Assembly: GCF_016802725.1 (NCBI RefSeq)
Contig: NC_052669.1
Coordinates: forward strand, 19,497,770 to 19,561,769
Origin: Solenopsis invicta
Lineage: Eukaryota > Arthropoda > Insecta > Hymenoptera > Formicidae
Reading direction: 5' to 3'
Length of the DNA stretch: 64,000 nucleotides
In this document: one piece after another, positions 26,401-36,706 of the stretch
Numbering within the stretch: the stretch's first letter is position 1
How the letters are laid out: each line of letters begins with the position of its first letter
Program-made: the position numbers and the translations under genes
Notes under the pieces: generated by a model
What the model saw: only the letters and a program-made list of their open reading frames with translations
Databases searched by the model: none
Told to the model about the DNA's origin: nothing

Positions 26401-29400
26401 CAGCCGCAAATTACAGGCTTCTCTTTCTCTCTTTTTTTACAGGGATACCGCAGGAAGTATCTTCTCACCTGGCCGAAGTTTCCTTGCCCGAGGACTGTCT
26501 GTAATCTAAGCTTATCTCTAGGAAACTCCCATCTGGATTCCTGGGATGGCGGCGGCGGCGGCGGCGGCGGTGGTTTCTCAGCTTCGTGACACTGTACGGA
26601 GAGTCGAGAGGGTTAAACTACGGTTTAGAAATGTCCAAAAATAACTGCTAATTCACATGCGCGAGAGTGAACGTTCGACGTGTCCGTCCCGTCGCCTAGA
26701 ATTAATGTGTCTCGCGCCTGACACCACTAAAATTACTTTCGCGTTAAGGAAACGAACTTCCGGGATTTTCCATTGACGTGTTTCTCTATAACGCAAAACG
26801 CGATCTTTCTATACGTGCAAAACGCGATAAAATCAATTCATTATGTACTATATGCAAAAATAACCCGCTCTGAATTACTTCTTATTTATGCAAATTATTT
26901 TATCAGATAAAAAATAGAGAGAGACAGGGGAGAAAGACAGCTAGTTAGATTGCACTATAAAATTAATATTTCGATATCAACACGTAAATTAATTCAACTC
27001 CGGATATTTCTTCGCAATCGTTAAATCGAATAAAATACAATTGTAAGTGCGAAAAGAATCTTGCGCCAGAGATTTCGCGTCGAAGAAGCTGTGCAAACAA
27101 TTACTACGTGACCGCTGTCGCATTAAATATGCAGAGCGTTCGTTAATTTCTCACCAAGTGCTGTATCCTCGGTAACTTTGTGATGGCCTTCTCGATGGAC
27201 GTCTTGAAGTCGCCGTTTTCGAGATTAAGAGCGTCCTTCCTGCAGCTTATCTCCGATGACGTGTCCGACTCCTCGAGCACCTGCATAAGCAAATCAACGT
27301 CAGCGCAACGTGTATACAACATGCCGCTCGCACGCGCGTCGGGGAGCCGCTTGAATCGGTCGTCACTCCCGTTTAATTGGGGAGCGCAATGCCGCGTGGC
27401 AATGAAGATCAGCGAGATAGATCGAGGCGGCCCGAGTGTAATTCCGCGAGGGTAATACTGCCGGAATTAAGTTAGACAAATATACCGCGATTCTACGCGA
27501 AAATATAACGTCGACGTTTCATGCAACGGCGATAAGATATGCAGGCAAGTGATATAAAAATAATTGCCAACTGTGCTTTCAAGGAAATCGAATAAACCGC
27601 AACTGCGCTGAATATTTTTATTAACCGAGAACAACGGTAAAAAGAGTTTCTTCCTATCTATCAAACCTTGTTTCAGTTTATAGGAAGTTGTAATTAATTT
27701 ACTTTCATAGTGAAAGAATAAAGGTTGTGGTATTAATTGTAATATTGGGGCACAAAAACTTTTAATAGAACTTTTAACTTTGTTTTTTTTTCTCTCTCAT
27801 TCTTGTAATTTTTCTATATAATTATTTTAAACTTGATAAATTAAAAGGTCCTTAATGTATGAATTTTGGATCTACCTTTAATATTCATATAAGTTTTTTT
27901 TTTAAGATACTTGTAGCGCCACTGTTAAATTTTGTTAAGATACTTATAACGTCTAACTATTAAATTTGACAATCAAATTAATTTGAGATATTATTTCTAG
28001 TTTCAGTTTACGATTGCGTTGTAAGTCCAATCATATTGGCACAAGATTTACTAAACTAAAAAATATATTCAACAATTGATATAAAAATATTATCAAGTGC
28101 CAAAGTTTGATCGAAGAACGGCACTTATTTATTGTATCATTCACACTCGGCCAAATATTCAACTCGTAATTGTACAATAAATTACGTTTAATTAATTACG
28201 CGATATTTTATCCACACGTAAATTGTTTTGCAAAAGGAGCAAGAATCGTTTATGCGAGAATCGTTACAAAAAGCGGATCAGGTTGCTTGTCGACGACGAA
28301 ATTTCAATCGTGAAGAACACCGCCCGAATTTAACACCGGGTTTTAGACGAGGTCCCAAAACGGTCTTGCTTATTTATTTGGTCCCTGTACTCGTCCTTTC
28401 TCCCTTCTCCCATTTGCGTGGTCCTTTTTTTCACCGTCCACGCAAACCTTTGTACCACCATTCAGATTTATTTCCATGACTGTCAGGTTAAATTTAAATT
28501 TATGTCCGCGTTATTATTTATGAACGTCTCGCGGGCGTGAAAGCATTTCGCTTATGTCATTTCCGGAAATTTTGTGGCCTGCACCATTAACGTAGCTATC
28601 ACCTTTGATGCAAAAAAAAATTGTTGACGCATGTTATATTCGTGTTAAGTATATCAAAAACAGAATTTCAGCCAAGAACCATAAAAAATATGATAATTGA
28701 GAACTATAACAAACTATAAGAAAATATGATTTATCAAGAAACGAGCTATAAAGAAAAAAATATCAAAGTATAAATTTACAAGATCATCTAATTGGCATAT
28801 CATCGATGTAATGATTAATAATCACGCAAATGTAATGCTCGACACAAATCCTTTTTACTTTGAGACGCGATTCTCTCGACGAGGCTCGCACGCGAAGATT
28901 TTCGACCTTCGATACAACCTTCTTCTCGGCTACCCGAGGAAAATTCCACGAAAAAAGAGAATCATCATAGATAATGAGCCGAACAACAATTTTTTCACAT
29001 TATCCAGCGTTCGCGTTCATTTTCTCATTACTACAGCCGCGCGCCGTTCGATGATACTGCGCTCGAATCATCCCAGGATTATTCTGCATACAATGAACTT
29101 GTAGTAATTGTCGGGGTAGGAGCAGGAGGGAGGGCACGTTAACGATTTTATGAATCATCACCTAACCTTCGCAAAAGAATTATTCGATGACCGCGTTTGA
29201 TATTCATTCACGACGAAGTCACGGCCGTGATAACGCGACGTAGAACTTGCGTGGAGCTCGCAAGAGAAAAAATATAATGATAATTACAAATCCGATCCTA
29301 CGGAAACACACTCTATTTTTTATCACTCGGAACTCCGAACGCTGCAATATCTCATTATAAATGATAAAATCCGTTTTAATTAAAATAGCGCGGCTGTTCG

Positions 29401-30979
29401 GGACGGTGTCCTCTGCTAATTACGGGTCTAGCGCGGGCCGCATTCTGGATCAGGTAATGATGCGTAATAGCGGCGATTCAGATGTTCGACGACACGCGCG
29501 CTGTCGCGCCAATTATCAAAATGTTACCATAATTCCGTGGCGATCCGCGCGATAACGAACGTCGCTGGTTGATGGCCGTACGATAAACGCTAACGCGCGA
29601 CGATAATCCCGGTCATGCCGCGTAACGGTACGTAAGTGGCACTGCTGCATGAACGGCGATTTGTACCTCAGCATCCCGGCGTGCATCAATTAAAAATACA
29701 GATGCACGCGGCGCTTTTTCAACGCTCTCCCGCCGCCACCTCCTCCGATACGATAATCTCGATCGCTAACCACACTCGAGAATAGAGATCCGATCTCTAA
29801 TTATATCATGATATTCTATGACTCACGTCAGAATAGAACATTGTGCTGTTTGTTAAAGACATTAAGCGATCTGCCTGCCTTGTCTCTCGCTCACTTCATT
29901 TGTAAAAATTTGTATCGGTCTAGATTTTGGCCTCTTCTGACTTGTGGAAATTTTTTAAACGCTCGATATTAAATTTCTGTTGTATTAAAAATAGTAGAAC
30001 TACGAGAGATTGCATAAAGTATTACTTTATGTTCAGATTCCCAATTGCGTTTCAGCTCGCTTGTGAAAATCCCTTCATTTGCAATGAATAAATGCGTCAA
30101 CAAAATTAAAGGAGACAAGGTTTTAACAACGTATCGCGCACATTTGGCAATTTACAGAAATTACGCTGTTCTCAGTATCTTTCTATTAAAACATCATATC
30201 TGGTATAAATCTGGTATCCGCAAGGCTTTTTCCCTTCAAATATCCCTCTCTATTATAACAGCCACGTGTCTTCGATATTTAAGCAGATTCAAATCGCGCC
30301 TACCAGTTCTCCGATCGCTACGCCGCCGACTCGGAAAAGAGAAAGACGAAATATCACGAATCGATCTAGAGCGTGGCGCGGCGATTCGCGCATACTTTCT
30401 AATCCCGATCTAAGCTAAATCGATCGCACGCGGGCGCGCTAAGAAGGCGACCTCAAAACCTGGAACTCACTCACCTTACGATTCCTAAGTATCAGTCTTC
30501 TGAGAATGAGCCCGACGCCGACGGCGATGGGAAAGACGACGAGGGTGGCCAGGATGTAGCCGACCACGGCGACCGTCTCCTGAGTGGCGATCGCGTCGCC
30601 GTCGTGCCGCTTCAATATCACCTCACTGACGTTCATCGATTCCCGCGGGCTCAACGAGATCGGCTCGCCGGTCTCGAAGAACGTCCTGTTGAGCTCGCTG
30701 GGATGATACATCGTGCCGTTGTACTCCGGCAGAATCGAGTGATGATAGGAAGGCCTGTACCTCGTCCTGTTGGCTGTGGGTGCGAAAGAAGAGCCTTTGG
30801 ACACTGGAGGGACGGTAGAGGCCTGAGACTCGCGAGACTCCTCGTGTTTGTCTTTCCGGGAGCTCGTTGGGATTACGGTGGGTTCCTTAAACTTGGGAAC
30901 GGGAACGGTGGTCGACGTACTTCCGCCGATTTCCGCCGTGTTATTGACGGTCGTCGCCAACTCGGGAATTTTTTCCGTT

Positions 30980-31013
<34 letters not shown>

Positions 31014-34000
31014 TCGTTGTCGTTGTCGTCGATGCTGAACTGTCCTCGTTCTGCGGCTCAGACTCTACCGGAAGCACCACCCGCGGCCGTTCCGTGCCGC
31101 GAGCGAAGCCGTCCATCGGCCCACTACCATTGAAGATATCCGACGTATTGTACAGATGCATGATCGGCAGCACGTCGTCCTTGTCTTTCGACTTGTCCGA
31201 TAAATTACGCGCTCTGACTTCCGGCGATCTCTCGCCAGACACGCGTTTCCCGTTCTCCGTTGCCGTCGTGGGCGTCGACGAGGTAGGCAGGACTTTTGAC
31301 TTTCTGCTCGAAGTCTCGTCCACTTGAACGTCACTCTGAATCGGCGGAACCATTGTCGTCGTCGTCGTCGTCGTCGTCGTTGCGTCTTTAGCTCGGTACC
31401 TCTTCTGGATCTCTGAGGGATCCATATTATTCACTTCCTCCGCAGTGTCCGACGGCCTCAAGGTACGAGTCTCCGGATCGACGGTAGTCTTTTCCATTTC
31501 CGTTAACATTCTAGGCGTGACCGGGAAAACCGGTGCCGCTGGTACTGCCGTCGTCGACGTTGTTGTTGTCGTCGCCGCCGCTGCCGTCGTCGTCGTCGTC
31601 GTCGTAATCGTTTCATCGATTTGCTCGATCACTGTCACGATCGTATCGACGTCGCCGTCCGTCGTTGCGTTTACCTCACTCTCGGTCTTGTTCGGCGTCG
31701 CGACACTTTGAACGTCTCCAGCATTGCTCCCGATATCGCTCTCAACGTTTAAACTCGACGCGGTAACGACATCTTCCTCAAGACCGTCAGGTTTCTCCAG
31801 CTCCGTCGTCGCGATCGCATCACCGAGGACGGACGGATCGGTCGCGTCCATCGTCTCGTCGTCGGTTGCACTCGAATTTCGATTCAAAATCCCCATGACG
31901 GTGGTATCCTGCGAGCTACTGCCACCCGGCACTTCGTTCACCCCGCTGGCACGCGTAACTTCCCGTGAAGAATCGACACCTGGCACTTCATCGTCCGAAA
32001 CTTTCCCGCGATCCGCAACCCGTGTCCCATTCGACGATCGATCGTTCACCACTAACTTATCCTTAGCCCCATCGATCTTCTCTTCGTCGGACTTGACTCT
32101 CCTGGTACCGCTCGAAGGGGATACCCCGCTCGGAGAAGTCAACACCCTGCGACGCTTGCTCACTGCTAAGAACGAAGATTCCTCGTTGACAGTCGTTCTT
32201 TGATTCAGCACCGCGCTGGCGCTCTTCCGTAGGAATCTCCGATCGTTAGCACCCTCCTGCTCGTTAATTCGCAATTTCGTGTGGTTCCACTTGATCGATC
32301 CTCTATTTCCGGTCTCTGGTAGTCTGGCGAATCTCGTCGGCGAGATAACGCTATCGTTCGCGGCTGAATGCGACGAGGGCCAGGTAGCCGCTGCTCGTTG
32401 ACCGGTCGCTCGTTGCTGCTGCGGAACGACTTTCCTCGATCGTTCCCCCACCAGACCGTCAACCACACTGGGCAACGCTCCAGCAGTTGCGGCTGGCTCG
32501 ACGGTCGCGCCAGCACTGAGTTCCGCCGGCGTTCGTGCCGGTTCTATACTGCCATCGCCGGCACGAGGAAACAGAAGAGGAGAAGACGGCGGCGGCGGCG
32601 GCGGCGATGGTTGCTGCTGCTGCTGCTGCTGCTGCGACGGTTCACCACTCGTTATCTCGGCACCGCTACCAGCACGACGATCAGTAGTAGCACCTCCTCC
32701 TCCTCGCTTTTCCTCCTCGCCGCTTAATCCGGGTCCGGTGTAGTTGCGCAACAATCGCGTTACGTTTGTTATCGTGTAAGCGTACACGTGTTGCTGGAGA
32801 TGCTGCTGAGGCTGTTGGTCCAAGTCGACGATGGCGACAGGTGTGCTGGACGACTCCGTTGTTGAAGGCGACGTCCCTGACGGCGATGATTTCGGAACGA
32901 TATCGCTGCCGGCCGACACGCGAACCGGTCGATCTACGACGGGATCCGCGACCGGTTGCGGCTTAACGGTATTCCGATGGCTCCGCTCGCTCTCGATCGC
33001 GAAACTCGAAGAGAGCCCGAAGCTGTCGTCCGGCACCACGATCCGCAGCGTCGACGATTCCGCCTGCGATGGTAACAACGACATCGTCTCGTCGCCGTTG
33101 TCGATCTCGCGAGGCCTCGCGCTCGCTCTGTACGACGTCGGCACCGCTGTCTCGACGCTCGTCAACTTGTGCACCAATTTCTCCGCCTTTCCCGCTTCCG
33201 TCTTCACTTCGGTAACTTTCTTCTCCTCGTTGTCCTTCTCAAAATCGTTCGTTGTCTTCTGGAGACTCTCGCTGGCTCCGTTCGAAGCTGCGACCATCCC
33301 GTTTGAGGGTTTCGCGTCGATTTCACTCTCCACAACGGCCTTCGCTTCGGCATCGTCTTCAGATGGACGCTGTCGCAATATATGGGTCGTCGTGCTCGCC
33401 TCGGCGACGTGGCCTGCATTTCCTCTCTCCTGCGGGACCTGATCGCGGGTGCCGTCCGCGCGAGCGTCGTCCACTACATTCATCTCGCTCCTCGTTTCCG
33501 ATCCGCCAACGATACCGGGGCTCGACTCGTTTCCCGGAATAACGTTGGACACAAGGTCCGCGGTAGGCCTCGGCTTCCGGTAATACAGCCCGTTGGCCGA
33601 GCTCCTGAATGTATTTTTAATTCTCGATACCTGGTTCTTCTCGACCGTTCGACGTTCTGACGTTTCCAACGCAATATTCATCTCTTCGTTCATAATCTCC
33701 TCCACCGGCGTGGCTATCGTCGCGCTGAATCTCTTCGTGGAGTATCTTCTGCGCGAAGAAGTCGGATTCGTCGACGTCGTCTCCACGGAGTTGTTGCTAC
33801 TGCTATTGGTGACGCTCTGCGCGTCCGGCTGGAGCTTCTGGCCGAAATAAAGAAACTGCGACATATCCTCCACCGGAATATTGCTCTCCACCGGCCGGAA
33901 ATGATTGTACAATGACTCCGGCATCGACACGATGTTTTTCCTGCGCGTATCCGCGTCTCCCAATTTTTGATTGACGAACGTAGTCGATGTTGGAGCGATC

Positions 34001-34442
34001 GAAGATGCTGAAGAGGTGTTCTCGTACGTCTCGGTCGTCGACGTCGACAGAGCTTCGTCTTTAAGCGCCTTCGTGGTTCGTGATTCGATCTCCACTCCCG
34101 TCGCGTCGAGATTTATCATGGAAACAATTTTTTCAATTGATTTTCTCGACGACTGCGGATTTTCCTCTTCCCCTGACATTTCCGTTTGTGCGCCCGTGAC
34201 GTAAACGTTATGCCTGGTCTCCTGGGTTTCGAGTACGTCCGGAGAATCCTTCAAGACGGTGTCGCCAGGCCGTGGTCTACGACTCGAGAGAATCCGATGG
34301 TGCTCAGATGAACGTTGATTTAGAATCTGTCGCCTTCTTGCAGTAAGAATGTTGCGTAGAGCCTGCTCGCGTTTAGCTTTTGATGACATCAGGTCCGCGT
34401 GCGGGGATGTACGCCCATGACGATGATCTGTGATTGGCGCAC
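14164..34442 (-). CDS. Receptor tyrosine kinase, FGFR/RET/Cad96Ca-like class (5' incomplete, seven exons placed)
   Basis: Seven exons join in frame (phases 1-0-0-0-1-0-1, then stop) into at least 1690 residues, counted from the first whole codon of the large exon. The predicted product is a single-pass receptor kinase of the plasma membrane. Residues 1-1285 are an extracellular low-complexity region, about 1290-1312 the transmembrane helix, and about 1385-1680 the tyrosine kinase. Visible kinase motifs are the glycine loop GQGNFGQV (1399-1406), the VAVK lysine (1427), the helix C glutamate (1444), HRDLAARN (1531-1538), DFG (1551-1553) and MAPES (to 1583). HRDLAARN marks it as a tyrosine kinase. 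The C-lobe (TKTDVWSFGILMWEIVTLG, then PYP) is closest to FGFR, RET and insect Cad96Ca or Tie-like receptors as I remember them. All catalytic residues are present, so an active kinase is expected. No cadherin, Ig or FN3 domain is visible, so I withhold a gene symbol. Exact orthology is uncertain; the kinase call is near certain. Confidence 0.93.
14412..15051 (-). other. RTK intron F/G (640 bp)
   Basis: Phase 1 GT-AG intron, AT-rich. I see no other element in it. Confidence 0.9.
15052..15292 (-). CDS. RTK exon F: catalytic loop, activation loop, APE and helix F
   Basis: This 241-bp exon begins in phase 0 after a long CT-rich tract ending GCCGCAG and ends in phase 1 at ACTTTAG|GTACGT. It encodes IIHRDLAARNVLVDHNKLCK, IADFGMSRF, the activation segment through RWMAPES, then YSLFTTKTDVWSFGILMWEI. 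The catalytic HRD aspartate, the asparagine and the DFG aspartate are all intact. Between DFG and APE there is no tyrosine; the segment is instead acidic (NEDGEVIE). The codon split with exon G gives glycine, restoring TLGSTPYP. Confidence 0.96.
15293..19432 (-). other. RTK intron E/F (4.1 kb)
   Basis: Phase 0 GT-AG intron. The part next to exon F (15300-16600) is CpG-rich and carries several overlapping chance ORFs. A poly-A stretch lies at about 15760-15777. No nested gene is supported. Confidence 0.9.
19433..19614 (-). CDS. RTK exon E: kinase hinge, short insert and helix E
   Basis: This 182-bp exon has acceptor TTCTCTGATTGCAG (phase 1) and donor TCGAAAAAG|GTACGA (phase 0). It encodes PHYLILEYVMYGKLLAYLRD, a short insert of about 25 residues (RTRQYFYNFSEDSAALTSRD), and helix E, VARGMEYLASKK. 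The gatekeeper position is leucine (about residue 1474) and the hinge is EYVMYG. The kinase insert is short, as in FGFR and RET and unlike the long inserts of PDGFR or VEGFR. Confidence 0.95.
19615..25612 (-). other. RTK intron D/E (6.0 kb)
   Basis: Phase 1 GT-AG intron separating the kinase N-lobe from the hinge. It holds ORFs at 21221-21745 and 22257-22796 (minus) and 23012-23230 (plus); none has a recognisable domain or splice partner. Otherwise it is AT-rich with no clear element. Confidence 0.9.
25613..25799 (-). CDS. RTK exon D: kinase N-lobe with catalytic lysine and helix C
   Basis: This 187-bp exon starts in phase 0 after acceptor GAAATGCCAG and ends in phase 1 at GAAGAAA|GTAAGT. 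It encodes VWKAEADDLT, the ATP-binding VAVKTIKEGA (Lys about 1427), helix C with DRELEIMKQLG (Glu about 1444), and the HPNVVTLLGCCTEE strand. The codon split with exon E gives a lysine (A+AG). HPNVVTLLGCCT is the N-lobe signature shared by FGFR, RET and related receptors. Confidence 0.95.
25800..26468 (-). other. RTK intron C/D (669 bp)
   Basis: Phase 0 GT-AG intron interrupting the glycine loop just before its valine. Nothing else is seen in it. Confidence 0.9.
26469..26591 (-). CDS. RTK exon C: poly-proline juxtamembrane and kinase glycine loop
   Basis: This 123-bp exon (41 codons, phase 0/0) has acceptor CTCTCCGTACAG and donor GGCCAG|GTGAGA. It encodes CHEAEK, nine consecutive prolines (a CCG microsatellite), then WEFPRDKLRLQTVLGQGNFGQ. 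The last part is the first kinase strand and the glycine-rich loop, and the loop valine is supplied by the next exon. The W-E-F/V-P-R-x-x-L lead-in is typical of FGFR-related kinases. The proline run is an obvious candidate SH3- or WW-domain ligand, but this is inference. Confidence 0.92.
26547..26573 (-). repeat. CCG microsatellite encoding nine prolines before the kinase
   Basis: CCA, seven CCG and CCA encode nine consecutive prolines 11 to 12 residues upstream of the first kinase strand. The run is cytoplasmic and immediately juxta-kinase. Confidence 0.92.
26592..27154 (-). other. RTK intron B/C (563 bp)
   Basis: Phase 0 GT-AG intron; no element is seen. Confidence 0.9.
27155..27280 (-). 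CDS. RTK exon B: cytoplasmic juxtamembrane segment
   Basis: This 126-bp exon (42 codons, phase 0 at both ends) is bounded by acceptor TTATGCAG and donor CACTTG|GTGAGA. It encodes an acidic then basic stretch that begins VLEESDTSSEISCRKD and ends KLPRIQHL. It lies between the transmembrane helix and the kinase, and has no recognisable domain. The placement is supported by matching phases with exons A and C. Confidence 0.85.
27281..30474 (-). other. RTK intron A/B (3.2 kb)
   Basis: Phase 0 GT-AG intron between the transmembrane exon and the juxtamembrane exon. It contains dispersed repeat C at 27934-28170. No nested gene is supported. Confidence 0.88.
27934..28170 (+). repeat. Dispersed repeat family C, copy 1 (in an RTK intron)
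   Basis: This segment (AAGATACTTATAACG, TTAAATTTGACAATCAAATT, TACGATTGCGTT, ATATATTCAACAATTGATAT) is recognisably the same as 58420-58668 in the same orientation. It has no ORF or terminal repeats, so the element type is unknown. Confidence 0.6.
30475..34442 (-). CDS. RTK exon A: mucin-like ectodomain plus transmembrane helix
   Basis: This 3968-bp exon encodes 1322 whole codons. The acceptor is a pyrimidine-rich tract ending TTCGCAG just right of 34442, and the first two bases complete a split codon (phase 1). The donor is AAG|GTGAGTGAG at 30475/30474, phase 0. An in-frame TTG further right falls inside the acceptor and is not a start. The protein is rich in Ser, Thr, Glu, Arg and Pro, with about 19 N-X-S/T sequons, several long Thr tracts, an eight-Gln run followed by a proline run, and no cysteine that I could find. 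The last 60 or so ectodomain residues (Tyr/His-containing, with NGT, NRT and NVS sequons) are less repetitive and probably more conserved. A hydrophobic helix (about residues 1290-1312) followed by RRLILRNRK gives type I topology. An internal ATG (the M before SSKAKREQ) could start translation but would give no signal peptide, so an upstream exon is expected. Confidence 0.9.
30977..31037 (-). repeat. Trinucleotide tract encoding poly-Thr (RTK ectodomain)
   Basis: The plus strand reads as a near-continuous GTC repeat, so the coding strand is an ACG/ACA array giving about a dozen consecutive threonines. Related Thr arrays occur at 31354-31382 and 31549-31611. They make the ectodomain mucin-like and are probably variable in length. 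Confidence 0.9.
31549..31611 (-). repeat. Trinucleotide tract encoding Thr/Ala repeats (RTK ectodomain)
   Basis: Runs of ACG, ACA and GCG codons encode Thr-Ala-Thr tracts (seven or more Thr, four Ala, then Thr). This is the same microsatellite type as the neighbouring tract at 31354-31382. Confidence 0.85.
32587..32635 (-). repeat. CAG/CCG tract encoding poly-Gln then poly-Pro (RTK ectodomain)
   Basis: On the coding strand a CAG run (eight Gln) is followed after two residues by a CCG run (about six Pro). This is a perfect microsatellite inside coding sequence and a likely site of length polymorphism. Confidence 0.9.
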
Positions 34443-34480
34443 CTGCGAACAAAGACGAAATCTCTGGTAGATATCCGACG

Positions 34481-34955
34481 CCTTTAATTGCCTCAAATAA
34501 ATTGAATATATAAAAACAAATGATAAATTAATAAATATAAATATTGATGAGCAAAAAACAAAAACTTAATTTTGATAATTTATTAAAAAAAAATAATTCT
34601 AAAGATTTGCAGAATATTTGCTGTATGTGCACGTAACAAAAAGTGAAAAACATTAACAAATTTCTTAATTACCTTTAAAAATTTGTTACAAAAAAATATA
34701 GAACGTAATCTGAGACCTTTAATTGCCTCAAATAAATTTAATATATAAGAAAACGGATGATAAATTAATAAATATAAATATTGATGAGTAAAAAACAAAA
34801 GACTTAATTTTGATAATTCATTAAAAAAAAATAATTCTCAAAATTTGCAGAATATTTGCTATATGTGCACGTAATAAAAAATGAAAAAATAAAATTAACA
34901 AATTTTTAAATTACTTTTAAAAATTTGTTACGGAAAAATATAGAACGTAATTTTA
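34481..34955. repeat. Two-copy tandem repeat, period about 235 bp, upstream of the RTK exon
   Basis: Both copies start CCTTTAATTGCCTCAAATAA (34481 and 34716) and end with AAAATTTGTTAC then TATAGAACGTAAT. They differ by scattered substitutions and short indels. They are AT-rich and non-coding. Confidence 0.85.
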
Positions 34956-36706
34956 GAACTTCAACAAGATATTTAGTTGAATTTTGATTTATTATTGCAT
35001 TCAGAATTAAGACGAAGATCTCATTTATTTTCATTAAAAATAACATCCTTCATCTTTATACATCGTTTACGATAATTATACTTTGCAATCATACAGTAGT
35101 ATGAATTGCCGCATTGAAGAGATACGCTTTAACGCGCGGGTTTCTAAATGTTAATTGATCGCATGTGAAACAGCGATACAACGTGTAACTGAAGCGATTA
35201 CGGATTCCGGTTCGTTCCGACACGGTTCCGGCGGCGACGGCAAGGATTTTCTACGAATGGATTAATGCGAATCGCCGTTCGCAATCATCATTCCTCAGGC
35301 GTCTCGGTGAAAACCGGAAGAACCATTGACCGCCTCCTATTCACGCTACACAGCAAACGTAATTAAGTTCTCAATTATATTTGCGCCGCGCGTGCGACGT
35401 GCGAAACGAAAGAAATTCTCAAGAGAGAAGAAGTTCTTCGAGTAACGGTGTTCCTCAGGATCGCGGATGGCCGAGTGGGTTTGGGGGTATGAGAGGTCCG
35501 GTACCGTTACCTTTCACAGTTCCATGTGCCCAACGAGCGTTCCGCCAATAATAGTCTGTCGCAATTGTAAAAACGATCGGAGTCGCGTTTATAGATCTGA
35601 CATCTCACTTATGTTCAAAAGCATTCTAAGCATTCAAAGCGCCGTTGCGATGCCAATCCCAATCTACAAAATTCCAATGTTGGAATATCTCCGTGTGTTA
35701 TTCTTTAATTGATATATAACAATTACAATTCCATGTGACGAGATTTAAAAAATGGTCGATTTTTTTCGTACAAATTAACTCTCGTGAAAAATCTTGGATA
35801 AATGAGAAGTAATAAACGAATAAAGCTTTAGTGCAACGTTATTACACATATACCCATAAACTCTTCCTTTGAGCTTCGTACTCGGCCCAACTTCTCGTTC
35901 CTCCGTACTTATACTCAAGAATTGCTCCTCGCGGTTTTCTCATGGTACAATAACGTCCGCCGACAGCCATATCGTGCAGATAATGGGCGTTGCTCGTTTC
36001 GCTTCGCTTCAGAAATTCGTTCGTACTGTAAAATGCCGAAGAACGCGCGCCATAATCTCTACGTACGAGCATGTACCACTGGGGGGATCATTAAGAGCTC
36101 GTCGTCGGCGAGGATCGAGAAGAGTGGATGCTGCGCATCACGAATTTATTCTCTCATTGTCTGGCGTAAGCGGGCCCGACCGACGACGCCCAAAGCACAC
36201 GACGTCCGACGCTCCTTGAATCGACAAAAAACTCGAGGGACGATACAGCTGTAACGAACTTAATTTACAGCGACGTAAAAATCCTGCTTGTCAGCTCGTT
36301 AAAGAGCCCAATAGATGCTATTTCGTGACAGCGTGAATTTCCGAACGATTCTAATGCACCGTGAGAATTTAAGGCCTCGTGGATTCGGAGATTATCATGA
36401 CATACGGCGGCACGCTTTTCATCCGCAATTCTCACCTAATGCGTTTATTCTCCGTTAAAATGTTTCCCGTGACATCGAAATAATAAACTTTAAACCGATG
36501 CGTTTTGGAAGTTTAATGCTCCGTAGGGATTTGCGAATATACTTGTGACCGCTGGGATGGGTAATTAATCTTGGATAATAGAAAAATCTTGAAAGTATTT
36601 TAAGAAAATGAGAGAAGAGGACAACACTCGGGAAGGTGTATAAAATTTCCTTTTTTTTTCGATAAAAGTGCATTCAAGTTTTCTGAAATTTATTTTTAAT
36701 CCCGAG

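Noticed and set aside
30604..34204. Several long plus-strand ORFs rich in Val, Ser and Arg
   Set aside because: They are antisense to the RTK ectodomain exon. The poly-Val runs are the reverse reading of its ACG threonine tracts.
34441..34452. Apparent start of the large minus-strand ORF
   Set aside because: The codon is TTG and lies inside a good splice acceptor (TTCGCAG), so the ORF opens by intron read-through rather than by initiation.
35461..35545. GGCCGAGTGG resembling the D arm of a serine or leucine tRNA
   Set aside because: No matching acceptor stem, anticodon arm or T-loop (GGTTCGA) follows at the expected distance.
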